Of a DNA stretch of 64,000 nucleotides, positions 43,889 to 52,174 are shown one piece after another (positions within the stretch are counted from its first letter, which is position 1; every line of letters begins with the position of its first letter). Position numbers and translations under genes: made by a program. The notes beneath the pieces are model-generated. The model did no database searches, was not told the DNA's origin, and saw nothing but the letters and a program-made list of their open reading frames with translations. Location: contig CAWJCL010000002.1 in assembly GCA_963841425.1 (NCBI GenBank), positions 434,001 to 498,000 on the forward strand. Reading direction: 5' to 3'. This DNA is from DATEOR01 sp963841425. Lineage in GTDB: Bacteria > Actinomycetota > Thermoleophilia > Gaiellales > Gaiellaceae.

Positions 43889-45168
43889 GGCCCGCTGTAG
43901 GGATAGACGTCGGTCAGGAGGAAGAAGTACGCGTTCGTCTCGGCCCCGTACCGGATCGCGTAGGCGCCCAGGTTCCGCAGCCCGAGCGGCATGCGCCCGA
44001 GGAAGAGCCCGACGAACCAGCCGAAGATGGCGACGAGGAACAGCAGGCCGTTGAGCGTGCCGCTGATGAGGAGTGCGGGGAAGGCGAGGAACAGTCGGAA
44101 GAGCGTCTTCAGGCGATGCTGGCGCTCGGGCCCGTCGATCTCGACCTCGAGCGGATACGTGCCGGGCGACCCGGCGAAGCCGGGGAACGGGTTGGCGACG
44201 ATGGTCACGTACGCGCTCACGTGCACGATGTACTGCACGTATGCGGCCAGGAAGCGGTGCAGCGCCCTCGGAGTCCGGCCCATCGCGAGCGTGGCGAACC
44301 AGCTCACGACGAGCGCCACCGCGGCGGCGATGCCCCAGAGGATGAGCCAGACGAGGTGCGGCAGAAACAGGAGGCCACGGAAGAAGACCGTCAGGCGCGA
44401 GCGGCGCAGGTCGTCGTCCACCTCGAGCCGCACGGGCCGCGGCTCCGCGGGCATGTCGGCCGGCGGCTCCCCGGGGTCCGCGTTCGGATAGCGGTCGGTC
44501 AGGAGGAAGAGGTAGCCCCATGCCTGGGCCGCGTAACGAAGGCCGTACGCGAAGAGGTCGCGCATTCCGTGCGGCGCGCGCCCGCGCACGAGACAGGCGA
44601 ACCAGGCGAGGACAGAGAGCAGGAAGAAGCCCGATGCGAAGGTAGCGCCGTACTCCCACGAGCCCGAGCTCTGATCGTCGTAGCTCGAGCTGCTGCTCCC
44701 GCCGCCCGGGGCCCCGACGAGGGTCCCCGCGATCATCGCGGCGGGGATGACGAGGATGATGCGGAAGAGCGTCTTCCAGCGGCTCTGCCGGTCGGGCGGG
44801 TCGACCTGGACGTCGACCGGATAGCCCGGCTTGCCCGTGAAGCTCGGATACGGATCGGCGGCGAAGAAGAAGTAGGCGTGCAGATGGGTCGTGAAGCGGA
44901 TGTACGAGGCGAAGAAGTCGTGCAGGCTGAGCGGCGAGCGGCCCTTGATGAGCGTCAGAAACCAGTTGACGATCGCGGCGAAGAAGACGCCGATCGACCA
45001 GATGAAGAGCCAGATCCAAAGCGGGATCGAAAGGATGAGGCGAAAGCCCACGGTGAGCCGCGAGCGATGCAGGTCGTCCGTGACGACGACCCGGATCGGG
45101 TGGCGGTTCGGATCCGGCGGCAGCTCGTCGGCCGGCGCGGGCTCGATGGGCGGCGGCTCGAAGACCAT
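43813..45168 (-). CDS. DUF4389 membrane protein with four repeats
   Basis: The 451-aa protein contains four related units (about 22-112, 113-215, 235-325, 326-430). Each has a polar start (HPIRVVVTDDLHRSRLTVGF, RPVRLEVDDDLRRSRLTVFF), paired helices with a PL.IWL or PHLVWL bend, a WF..L..GR.P..L block and a YF.L..D.YP tail. This is the DUF4389 pattern. Units 1 and 3 resemble each other more than 2 and 4, so a two-unit ancestor probably doubled. Function unknown. It overlaps the protease gene, so the two are probably co-expressed. Confidence 0.8.
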   Translation of the reverse strand: MVFEPPPIEPAPADELPPDPNRHPIRVVVTDDLHRSRLTVGFRLILSIPLWIWLFIWSIGVFFAAIVNWFLTLIKGRSPLSLHDFFASYIRFTTHLHAYFFFAADPYPSFTGKPGYPVDVQVDPPDRQSRWKTLFRIILVIPAAMIAGTLVGAPGGGSSSSSYDDQSSGSWEYGATFASGFFLLSVLAWFACLVRGRAPHGMRDLFAYGLRYAAQAWGYLFLLTDRYPNADPGEPPADMPAEPRPVRLEVDDDLRRSRLTVFFRGLLFLPHLVWLILWGIAAAVALVVSWFATLAMGRTPRALHRFLAAYVQYIVHVSAYVTIVANPFPGFAGSPGTYPLEVEIDGPERQHRLKTLFRLFLAFPALLISGTLNGLLFLVAIFGWFVGLFLGRMPLGLRNLGAYAIRYGAETNAYFFLLTDVYPYSGPWEFAPPRPAPSPPEIEPEPKPAFA

Positions 45169-45193
45169 CCAGCCCGCATTAATGCCAGAGCAG

Positions 45194-45223
45194 TTGACGG
45201 CCCCCGGACCCGTGGCCTACCCT
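45194..45223 (+). promoter_or_regulatory. trp operon promoter
   Basis: TTGACG (45194-45199), 18 bases, TACCCT (45218-45223). The predicted start point (about 45230-45232) coincides with the ATG of the leader peptide, implying leaderless translation of trpL. Confidence 0.6.
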
Positions 45224-45231
45224 CTGAGGAC

Positions 45232-45294
45232 ATGACTCCCGTCCGCATCTGGTGGGCCTGGCGCCGCGAGCGGAGCGGGAGCGACGCCTGCTGA
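45232..45294 (+). CDS. trpL: trp leader peptide (attenuation control)
   Basis: A 20-codon frame reads MTPVRIWWAWRRERSGSDAC and stops at TGA 45292-45294. Three Trp codons (45250, 45253, 45259) within four positions are the hallmark of a tryptophan-sensing leader peptide. It lies between a promoter and an intrinsic terminator directly before trpE. Ribosomes stalling at the Trp codons would change folding of the RNA downstream. AAGGGTC (45297-45303) can pair with GACCTT (45325-45330), taking up the terminator's 5' arm. It is not in the usual ORF size range. Confidence 0.8.
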   Translation: MTPVRIWWAWRRERSGSDAC

Positions 45295-45323
45295 AGAAGG
45301 GTCGACATCACCGTTCCGCTCGA

Positions 45324-45348
45324 AGACCTTCCCCCGGAGGGTCTTTTT
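45324..45348 (+). terminator. trp attenuator terminator, includes trpE Shine-Dalgarno
   Basis: AGACCTTCC pairs with GGAGGGTCT around a CCC loop (one T-G pair) and is followed by TTTT (45345-45348). The 3' arm GGAGGG (45336-45341) is also the Shine-Dalgarno for TTG 45347, so the hairpin could block both transcription and translation. Confidence 0.8.
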
Positions 45349-46639
45349 GCTTGCCATGACGATCGCTAGCGACATCCACGCTGACCTAATCACCCCGCTC
45401 GGGGCCTACCTCCGGCTGGCCGCCGAAGGCGGCGCCTCCTTCCTGCTCGAATCCGTCGAGAAGGGCCGCCTCGGGCGCTACAGCCTCGTCGGGCGCGGGA
45501 CGCGGATCGTGGACTTCGCCGCCGCGGAGAGCGCGCTCGCCGCCGGGAGCCCGGTGGTCGGCTACCTCGCCTACGACCACGTCGCGGTGCTCGAGCCGAC
45601 GGTGCCGCTCCCGGACGACGGCGCCGGCCTTCCGGAGAGCCGCTTCGTCGTCGCCGACGCGCTCGTCCGCTTCGACCATGCGGCGAGTGTCGCAGAGGTT
45701 CTCCACGGGGACCGGGACGCCGTCGGCGCGCTGCTCTCGGGGGAGTGGAGCGAGCCGAAGCGGGGGGCCGCGACGCACGGCGATACGGCTCGCCATCCCG
45801 CGAAGGAGGACTACGAGCAAAGCGTTCGGCGCGCGAAGGAATACATCCGCGAGGGCGACGCGTTCCAGATCGTCGTCTCACAACGGGCGGAGCGGCCGAC
45901 GGACGTCTCTGCCCTCGCGCTCTACCGGTCGCTCCGCCGCATCAATCCCTCGCCGTACCACTTCCTGCTCGATCTCGACGGCATCGCGCTCGTCGGCTCC
46001 TCCCCCGAGACGCTTGTGAAGCTGGAGGGGACGCGGGCGAGCCTGAACCCGATCGCCGGGACGACCGGCCCGGGCGAGGGCGACGCCGAGGAGCTCCTCG
46101 CCTCCGAAAAGGACCGGGCGGAGCACATCATGCTCGTCGACCTCGGCCGAAACGACCTCTCGCGCGTCTGCAAGCCAGGCACTGTCCGCGTCGGCAAGTT
46201 CCTCGAGCCCGAGCGCTACTCGCACGTCACGCACCTCGTCTCCGAGGTCGCCGGCGAGCTCCTCCCCGGGACCGGCCCGTTCGATCTCTTGCGCGCCTGC
46301 TTCCCCGCGGGCACCGTGTCGGGGGCGCCGAAGGTGAGTGCGATGCAGATCATCTCCGAGCTCGAGGGCTACCGCCGGGGGCCGTACGCGGGCGCGGTGG
46401 GCTACGCGCTTCCCGGCGGCTCCTTCGACACCTGCATCGCCATCCGCACGGTCGTGCTCGAGGGCGGGCTGGCGCGCCTGCAGGCCGGCGCGGGCATCGT
46501 CGCGGACTCCGACCCGGCGGCCGAGCACGAGGAGTGCCTGCGCAAGCTCGCCGCCCTCGAGGCGGCTCTCGAAGAGGCAGAAGGCGAAGCCGGGCTTCCC
46601 CCGGCGGAAGCCATCGCCGACGAGGAGGGCGCGGCGTGA
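45347..46639 (+). CDS. trpE: Anthranilate synthase component I
   Basis: The 430-aa enzyme makes anthranilate from chorismate with ammonia from TrpG. Motifs: NPSPYHFLLDLDGIALVGSS, LNPIAGTTGPG, MLVDLGRNDLSRVCKPGTV, ACFPAGTVSGAPKVSAMQII and YAGAVGYALPGGSFDTCIAI. It is shorter than many TrpE at the N-terminus (E. coli about 520 aa). The TTG at 45347 has GGAGGG 5 bases upstream; the ATG at 45356 is 14 bases away, so TTG is favoured. The stop overlaps trpG (GTGA). Attenuation by trpL is likely. Confidence 0.95.
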   Translation: MLAMTIASDIHADLITPLGAYLRLAAEGGASFLLESVEKGRLGRYSLVGRGTRIVDFAAAESALAAGSPVVGYLAYDHVAVLEPTVPLPDDGAGLPESRFVVADALVRFDHAASVAEVLHGDRDAVGALLSGEWSEPKRGAATHGDTARHPAKEDYEQSVRRAKEYIREGDAFQIVVSQRAERPTDVSALALYRSLRRINPSPYHFLLDLDGIALVGSSPETLVKLEGTRASLNPIAGTTGPGEGDAEELLASEKDRAEHIMLVDLGRNDLSRVCKPGTVRVGKFLEPERYSHVTHLVSEVAGELLPGTGPFDLLRACFPAGTVSGAPKVSAMQIISELEGYRRGPYAGAVGYALPGGSFDTCIAIRTVVLEGGLARLQAGAGIVADSDPAAEHEECLRKLAALEAALEEAEGEAGLPPAEAIADEEGAA

Positions 46640-47199
46640 TTCTTCTCATCGACAACTACGACTCGTTCACGTACAACCTCGCGCACCTCTTCCAGGAGCT
46701 CGGAGCCGAGGTGACCGTCGTCCGCAACGACAAGATCGATGCCGACGCGGCGGAGAAGGTCCAGCCGAGCCAGCTGGTCATCTCGCCCGGGCCGGGCCGG
46801 CCGGCCGACGCGGGGGCGAGCCTGGAGATCGTCCGCAGGCTCGGCGAGCGGGTGCCGACCCTCGGCGTGTGCCTCGGGCACCAGGCGATCGTGGAGGCCT
46901 ACGGCGGCGAGGTCGGCCAGGCAAAGCGCCTCATGCACGGGAAGGCGAGCCCGGTCGCACACGACGGGCGCGGGCTCTTCACGGGCCTGCCCGACCCGCT
47001 CGAGAGCGGCCGCTACCACTCACTCGCCGCGACGCGCGTCCCCGAGTCGCTCGAGGTCTGCGCGACGACGGAAGACGGCGAGGTGATGGCGGTGCGCCAC
47101 CGCGAGCTCCCGGTCGTCGGCATCCAGTTCCACCCGGAGTCGGTGCTGACGCCCGAGGGCCCGGCCCTCGCGAAGAACTTCCTGGAGGGGAAGCGATGA
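46636..47199 (+). CDS. trpG: Anthranilate synthase component II (glutamine amidotransferase)
   Basis: The 187-aa class I amidotransferase has LLIDNYDSFTYNLAHLFQEL, the oxyanion and nucleophile segments ISPGPGRP and GVCLGHQ (Cys), and the QFHPESV His-Glu pair. It supplies ammonia to TrpE and may also serve folate synthesis as PabA. GTG at 46636 overlaps the trpE stop by 4 bases and ATGA couples it to trpD. Confidence 0.95.
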   Translation: MILLIDNYDSFTYNLAHLFQELGAEVTVVRNDKIDADAAEKVQPSQLVISPGPGRPADAGASLEIVRRLGERVPTLGVCLGHQAIVEAYGGEVGQAKRLMHGKASPVAHDGRGLFTGLPDPLESGRYHSLAATRVPESLEVCATTEDGEVMAVRHRELPVVGIQFHPESVLTPEGPALAKNFLEGKR

Positions 47200-48224
47200 C
47201 GATCCAGGAAGGGCTCGCGCGGCTCCTCGACGGCCGCGACCTGAGCCGCGAGGAGGCTCGCGCGGTGATGGGCGAGATCATGAGCGGCTCGGCCACCCCG
47301 GCGCAGATCGGCGGCTTCCTCATCGCGCTTCGCCTCAAGAGCGAGACCGCCGACGAGATCGCCGGGTGCGCCGAGGCGATGCGGGAGCATGTGCTCTCGG
47401 TCAACCCGAAGCGCGACGACCTCGTCGACACGGCGGGGACGGGCGGCGACGGCGCCGGCACGTTCAACATCTCGACCGCCGCGGCGCTCGTGGCAGCGGC
47501 AGCGGGGGCCGGCGTGGCGAAGCACGGCAACCGCGCGGTCTCCTCGTCGTCGGGCTCGGCGGATGTGCTCGAGGCACTCGGCTTCGACCTCGAGCAGCCG
47601 GCTCCGCGGATCGAGCGCTCGATCGACGAGCTCGGGTTCGGCTTCCTCTTCGCCCCCTCCCACCACCCCGCGATGCGCCATGCAGCCCCGGTGCGGCGCG
47701 AGCTCGCGGCCCGCACGGTGTTCAACGTGCTCGGCCCGCTCACGAATCCCGCGGGCGCGCGGGCGCAAGTGGTCGGCGTCTACGCGCCGGAGCTCGTACC
47801 CACGATCGCGGAGGTGCTCGCCCAGCTCGGCTCACGCCGTGCGTTCGTCGTCCACGGGGCAGGCGGTGTCGACGAGCTCTCGCCGGTCGGCCCGAACCTC
47901 GTCTGCGAGGTCGCCGACGGGAAGGTGCGGCCGCGCGAGATCGACCCGCTCGACTTCGGCGTCCACCGCTGCAAGCCCGGCGAGCTCGCGGGCGGCTCGC
48001 CGGAGGAGAACGCCGCGACGATCCGCGAGATCTTCGCCGGCATGAAGGGAGCGAAGCGCGAGGCCGTCCTCCTCAACGCGGGCGGCGCAATCGCGGCCGG
48101 CGGCCACGCCGAGGACCTGGCCGAGGGTTACGAGATCGCGACCAAGGCGCTCGACTCGGGGGCGGCGGCGGAGCGGCTCGAGCAGCTCATCGGCTTCTCG
48201 CAAGAGAAGGAGGCGGTCGCCTGA
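47196..48224 (+). CDS. trpD: Anthranilate phosphoribosyltransferase
   Basis: The 342-aa enzyme joins anthranilate to PRPP. It has the glycine-rich GTGGDGAGTFNISTA PRPP site, KHGNRAVSSSSGSADVLEAL, RTVFNVLGPLTNPA and HGAGGVDELSP. The length is typical. ATG overlaps the trpG stop (ATGA 47196-47199), and its own stop shares a base with the next start. Confidence 0.95.
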   Translation: MTIQEGLARLLDGRDLSREEARAVMGEIMSGSATPAQIGGFLIALRLKSETADEIAGCAEAMREHVLSVNPKRDDLVDTAGTGGDGAGTFNISTAAALVAAAAGAGVAKHGNRAVSSSSGSADVLEALGFDLEQPAPRIERSIDELGFGFLFAPSHHPAMRHAAPVRRELAARTVFNVLGPLTNPAGARAQVVGVYAPELVPTIAEVLAQLGSRRAFVVHGAGGVDELSPVGPNLVCEVADGKVRPREIDPLDFGVHRCKPGELAGGSPEENAATIREIFAGMKGAKREAVLLNAGGAIAAGGHAEDLAEGYEIATKALDSGAAAERLEQLIGFSQEKEAVA

Positions 48225-49375
48225 TGGGCCGTTTCCGCGCTGCCCTCGCGCGGCCCGGCCTCGGAGCCATCGCCGAGGTGAAGCGGCGCTCGCCCTCGGC
48301 CGGCGACCTCAGGCCCGATGCGGATCCGGCCGAGCTCGCGGCCGCCTTCGAGGCCGCGGGCGCCTCCGCAGTCTCCGTCCTCGTCGACGAGCGCTTCGCG
48401 GGGACCTGGGACGACCTCCGAGCGGCACGGGCGACGGCGTCGCTCCCGCTCCTGGCCAAGGGATTCTTCGTTGCTCCCGCTGACCTCGTCGAAGCCCGCG
48501 CGCATGGAGCAGATGCAGTGCTCCTTCTGCTTCGCGACCTCGAGGATGCGCGGCTGCGCGAGCTGATGGGGGTGGCAACCGAGCTCGGTCTCGACACCCT
48601 CGTCGAGGCGCACGACGCCGAGGAGCTCGCGCGGGCGACCGCGCTCGAGGCGCCCGTGATCGGCCTGAACGCCCGCGACCTCGCCACGTTCGAGATCGAC
48701 CGCCGCGGGCAGCTCGGGCTCGTCGCCGCCGCTCCGCGCGACCGGATCGTCGTCGCCGAGAGCGGCATCGAGAACCGGGCGCACGGAGCCGCGGCCGAGC
48801 TCGCCGGTGCCGACGCCGTGCTCGTCGGCTCTGCGCTCATGCGCGCGCCGGACCCCGCCGCGAAGCTGGCCGGCCTGCTGCGGCGGCCGTACGTGAAGGT
48901 CTGCGGCCTCACACGCGAGGAGGACGTCGCCGTCGCCGCCGAAGCGGGCGCCGACCTCGCGGGCTTCGTCCTCGCGGAGAGCCCCCGTCGCGCCGCCGCA
49001 CCACTTCCCGTGCCGGAGACGATGCTGTCCGTCGGCGTCTTCGTCGGCGAGACCGAGGAGGCCGGCACCGACCTCGCCCAGCTCTATGAGCGGGAGAACG
49101 GCCACCGGGCGCGCGACGGCGTGCTTCTCCGCGGGGACGAGGTCGTCGCGCAGGTCAAGGATCTCCCCTGGCTGGAGGAGGACGACGGTCACTGGGAGCA
49201 GGCGGCGCGCGCCGAGGGCCGCGTACTGCTCGCGGGTGGCCTCGGCCCCGAGAACGTCCACGCGGCGATCGAGGCGGTGCGCCCCTGGTGCGTCGACGCG
49301 AGCCGCAGCCTCGAGGCCGCGCCCGGGATCAAGGACCACGACCGCGTGCGCGCCTTCGTGAAGGCGGCCAGGTGA
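48224..49375 (+). CDS. trpCF: Fused indole-3-glycerol-phosphate synthase/phosphoribosylanthranilate isomerase
   Basis: This 383-aa protein joins TrpC (about 1-222) and TrpF (about 223-383). TrpC: AIAEVKRRSPSAGDLRPDAD with its Lys, LLAKGFFVAPADL, IGLNARDL, VVAESGI. TrpF: VKVCGLTREEDVAVAAEAGA with the catalytic Cys, FVLAESPR and VDASRSLEAAPGIKDHDRV with the Asp. The order C then F matches the enterobacterial fusion. TrpC lacks roughly the first 30-40 residues usual before the EVK motif, and TrpF is short (about 160 aa). The order of steps in the pathway is F then C. Confidence 0.92.
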   Translation: MGRFRAALARPGLGAIAEVKRRSPSAGDLRPDADPAELAAAFEAAGASAVSVLVDERFAGTWDDLRAARATASLPLLAKGFFVAPADLVEARAHGADAVLLLLRDLEDARLRELMGVATELGLDTLVEAHDAEELARATALEAPVIGLNARDLATFEIDRRGQLGLVAAAPRDRIVVAESGIENRAHGAAAELAGADAVLVGSALMRAPDPAAKLAGLLRRPYVKVCGLTREEDVAVAAEAGADLAGFVLAESPRRAAAPLPVPETMLSVGVFVGETEEAGTDLAQLYERENGHRARDGVLLRGDEVVAQVKDLPWLEEDDGHWEQAARAEGRVLLAGGLGPENVHAAIEAVRPWCVDASRSLEAAPGIKDHDRVRAFVKAAR

Positions 49376-50496
49376 CCTCCGTGGAGACCGGTTACTTCGG
49401 CCCGTACGGCGGCCGCTACGTCCCCGAGACGCTCGTCCCGGCACTCGACGAGCTCGAGCGCGGCTGGCGCGAGGTCAAGGACGATCCCGGCTTCGCCCTC
49501 GAGCTCGAAAGGCTGCAGCGCGACTACGTGGGCCGCCCGACACCGCTCTACCGCACGGAGCGACTCGCCGAGGGAAAGTCCGTCTACCTGAAGCGCGAGG
49601 ACCTCTGTCACACCGGCGCGCACAAGATCAACAACGCGCTCGGCCAGGCGCTCATCGCCCGCCGGCTCGGCAAGCGGCGCATCGTCGCCGAGACCGGCGC
49701 GGGCCAGCACGGCGTGGCGGCGGCCACGGTCTGCGCGCGCTTCGGGCTCGACTGCATCGTCTACATGGGCTCCGAGGACATGGCACGGCAGGCGCCCAAC
49801 GTCGAGCGGATGCGCCTCCTCGGCGCGGAGGTGAGCGCCGTCGAATTCGGCACGCGCACGCTCAAGGAGGCGACCAGCGAGGCGATCCGCGACTGGATCA
49901 CGAACGTCGAGACGACCCACTACATGATCGGTTCCTGCGTCGGCCCGCACCCCTACCCCGAGCTCGTCGGCGAGCTCCAGGCCGTGATCGGGCGTGAGGC
50001 CCGCGACCAGATCCTCGCCGCCGAGGACCGGCTCCCGGAGGCCGTGGTCGCCTGCGTCGGCGGCGGATCGAACGCCATCGGCCTCTTCGCCGGCTTCGTC
50101 GACGACGGGGACGTGCGCCTGATCGGTGTCGAGGCGGCCGGAGCGGCGAGCCTCGGAGCCGGACAGGCCGGTGTCCTCCACGGCGCTCGCTCCTCCCTCC
50201 TCGCCGACGAGGACGGGCAGATCGCCGACGCGCACTCGATCTCGGCCGGGCTCGACTACCCCGGCGTCGGCCCCGAGCACGCCTTCCTCCGGGACTCCGG
50301 CCGCGCCGAGTACGTGCCGGCGACGGACGAGGAGGCCCTCGCCGCGTTCCACCTCCTCGCCGAGCGCGAGGGGATCATCCCCGCGCTCGAACCGGCCCAC
50401 GCGCTCGCCCGCGCCCTCGAGCTCGACGCAGAGCTCGTCCTCATCGGCCTCTCCGGCCGCGGCGACAAGGACCTCGCCACCGTGCTCTCGCGATGA
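49372..50496 (+). CDS. trpB: Tryptophan synthase beta subunit
   Basis: The 374-aa PLP enzyme condenses indole with serine. It has GPYGGRYVPETLVPALDELE, the PLP lysine in TGAHKINNALGQ, AETGAGQHGVAAATVCARFG and the phosphate-binding GGGSNAIG. GTG at 49372 overlaps the trpCF stop (GTGA). It is the canonical TrpB1 type that pairs with TrpA, encoded next. Confidence 0.95.
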   Translation: MTSVETGYFGPYGGRYVPETLVPALDELERGWREVKDDPGFALELERLQRDYVGRPTPLYRTERLAEGKSVYLKREDLCHTGAHKINNALGQALIARRLGKRRIVAETGAGQHGVAAATVCARFGLDCIVYMGSEDMARQAPNVERMRLLGAEVSAVEFGTRTLKEATSEAIRDWITNVETTHYMIGSCVGPHPYPELVGELQAVIGREARDQILAAEDRLPEAVVACVGGGSNAIGLFAGFVDDGDVRLIGVEAAGAASLGAGQAGVLHGARSSLLADEDGQIADAHSISAGLDYPGVGPEHAFLRDSGRAEYVPATDEEALAAFHLLAEREGIIPALEPAHALARALELDAELVLIGLSGRGDKDLATVLSR

Positions 50497-51212
50497 AGCA
50501 GGTCTCCATCTACCTCATGGCCGGGAAGAAGACGCCCGAGCTCGCCGCCGCGGCGGTGGCCGGAGGCGCCGACCTCCTCGAAATCGGCTTTCCCTTCTCC
50601 GACCCGCTTGCGGACGGGCCCGTGATCAGGCTCGCAGGTGAGCGCGCGCTCGCGGAGGGAATGCGAACGCAAGCCTGCCTCGAATGCCTGGCGAAGACGA
50701 GAGCCAAGGTCGACGTACCGCTGATTCCCATGACCTACGCCTCCATCCTCGAGGCCTACGGATACGAGCGCTTCCGGGACGACGCCGTGGCGGCCGGGGC
50801 GACCAGCGTCATCGTCGCAGACCTCCCGCTCGAGGCCGCGCCCGGCCTTCCGCGGGTCCAGCTCGTCGCGCCCACCACTCCCGACGAGCGGATCCGCCTC
50901 GCCGCGGAGCGGACCGACGGCTGGCTCTACCTCGTCTCGCTCACCGGGACGACGGGGGCGCGCGACTCCGTCTCTGACCAGCTCGCCGGCCTGGTCACAC
51001 GAGCGCGGGCCGTCAGCGATGTCCCGCTTCTCGCCGGTTTCGGCATCTCGACGCCCGAGCACGCGGCCGCGGCGGCCGAGCTCGCCGACGGCATCGTCGT
51101 CGGAAGCCGTGCTGTCGAGGTGTCCGAGTCGGAGGGCCCCTCGGGGCTCGAGCGCTATGTCAGGGCGCTGCGGGCCGCCGTGGACGACCTGGCTGCGAGC
51201 CGCGCGGACTGA
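50493..51212 (+). CDS. trpA: Tryptophan synthase alpha subunit
   Basis: The 239-aa TIM barrel releases indole from indole-3-glycerol phosphate. Catalytic Glu and Asp sit in LLEIGFPFSDPLADGPVI; the phosphate loop is LLAGFGIST. It is shorter than E. coli TrpA (268 aa), with a trimmed N-terminus. ATG overlaps the trpB stop. The 3' end overlaps the convergent gene at 51160-51534 by 53 bases. Confidence 0.94.
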   Translation: MKQVSIYLMAGKKTPELAAAAVAGGADLLEIGFPFSDPLADGPVIRLAGERALAEGMRTQACLECLAKTRAKVDVPLIPMTYASILEAYGYERFRDDAVAAGATSVIVADLPLEAAPGLPRVQLVAPTTPDERIRLAAERTDGWLYLVSLTGTTGARDSVSDQLAGLVTRARAVSDVPLLAGFGISTPEHAAAAAELADGIVVGSRAVEVSESEGPSGLERYVRALRAAVDDLAASRAD

Positions 51213-51534
51213 GAACGGTCCGGTCGGCGAGACCCGGCTCGACGCCCCGGCGCGCCGGCCCGGCCTTCTCGACCACGAGATATTCCGGCGTGCGCACGAT
51301 GACGCGCTCGACGTCGGCCAGCTCGTGGCCGTCGCAGACGACGAACCGGCTCGGCTCGAGACGGACCCGCTCGTAGTCGCAGACGGCGATGACGACGGTG
51401 CCGATGCACGACTCGTCCCCACACTCGCAGAGGATCTCGAGTGCCTCCTCGTCGTTCCCTCCGATCTCGAAGATCCGCTCGTTGACCGCACGGAAGAGCA
51501 GCTCGCTCCTTACCCCGACGTCGAAGCCCGCCAT
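51160..51534 (-). CDS. CECG-motif small protein, unknown function (paralogue 1)
   Basis: The 124-aa protein has SELLFRAVNERIFEIG, an ILCECGDESC cluster with three Cys, VCDYERVRLEPSRFVVCDGH and EYLVVEKAG. The protein at 59330-59656 follows the same plan (LFREVNERIAEL, FLCECGREEC, HDYEAVRRAPTRFFVLPGHE). The Cys cluster suggests a small zinc site. The tail after residue 95 is Arg/Pro-rich and may be read-through. ATG is 3 bases after the stop of the Cys-rich helical protein, so they form an operon. Confidence 0.75.
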   Translation of the reverse strand: MAGFDVGVRSELLFRAVNERIFEIGGNDEEALEILCECGDESCIGTVVIAVCDYERVRLEPSRFVVCDGHELADVERVIVRTPEYLVVEKAGPARRGVEPGLADRTVLSPRGSQPGRPRRPAAP

Positions 51535-51537
51535 CTC

Positions 51538-52125
51538 TCAGTCCTCGTCTTCGAGGTAGGAGGCCGCGAGCGCGCGGGAGCACGCCTCCGCACAGCGCCG
51601 CGTCGAGCTTGCCGCCAGGGCCCCACCGGGGGTGCGGCCCAGGCCGTCCAACCGGGTGGAGTTCGACTCGATCACCCGCACGCAGAGGCTCAGCGCGCTC
51701 CTGGTGTCGGGATCCCCGGCTCGCCCGCATTCCGCGGCAAACCCGGCGACTCCGCTGATCGAGGCGAGCGTTCTCCACGCCTTCCCGTCGGTCCGCTGCA
51801 ATGCCGCCGCGCATGCCTCAGCGCATTCCTCGGCGGCCAGGCACGCGGTTTCGAGCCGCTCTGCCGCGGCTCGAGGGACGTCCCAGGAGAGAGGAATGGT
51901 GGAAGGCGGCTCCGGCAGCGCCATCAGGCTCCAGAGCCGCCAGCTGAGGTCGAGATTTCGCTCCCTCACGTCCGCCGCCCGGTCACGGAGCCTGCGCCCT
52001 CTCCGCCTCTCCGCGCGGGCCTCGGCGACGAGAAGTGTGCGCCGCGCCCGAAGCTCGCGCGCAGCCGCCACGACGGTGCGCCCGTGCTCCTGCATCAGCC
52101 TCTCGTCGTCGCCCATGACTTCCAT
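51538..52125 (-). CDS. Cys-containing helical protein, unknown function
   Basis: The 195-aa protein begins with a charged helical region (ARELRARRTLLVAEARAERR). Its second half repeats Cys in helical spacing: CLAAEECAEACAAAL, a single Cys near the middle, and CAEACSRALAA close to the end. The pattern recalls four-helix-bundle copper or Cys-rich proteins such as DUF326, but I am not sure. ATG at 52125 was chosen over an upstream frame that is antisense to the CheB-like gene; ATG 52116 is an alternative. Divergent from the CheB-like gene, sharing a 49-base promoter region. Confidence 0.65.
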   Translation of the reverse strand: MEVMGDDERLMQEHGRTVVAAARELRARRTLLVAEARAERRRGRRLRDRAADVRERNLDLSWRLWSLMALPEPPSTIPLSWDVPRAAAERLETACLAAEECAEACAAALQRTDGKAWRTLASISGVAGFAAECGRAGDPDTRSALSLCVRVIESNSTRLDGLGRTPGGALAASSTRRCAEACSRALAASYLEDED

Positions 52126-52174
52126 GGAAGTACCCGAAATTACCACGGTTATTCGCGCACTGACAGGGAATAGA

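Noticed and set aside
45232..45348. T-box riboswitch upstream of trpE
   Set aside because: No T-box consensus or specifier stem is evident; a Trp-rich open frame and classic attenuator explain the region.
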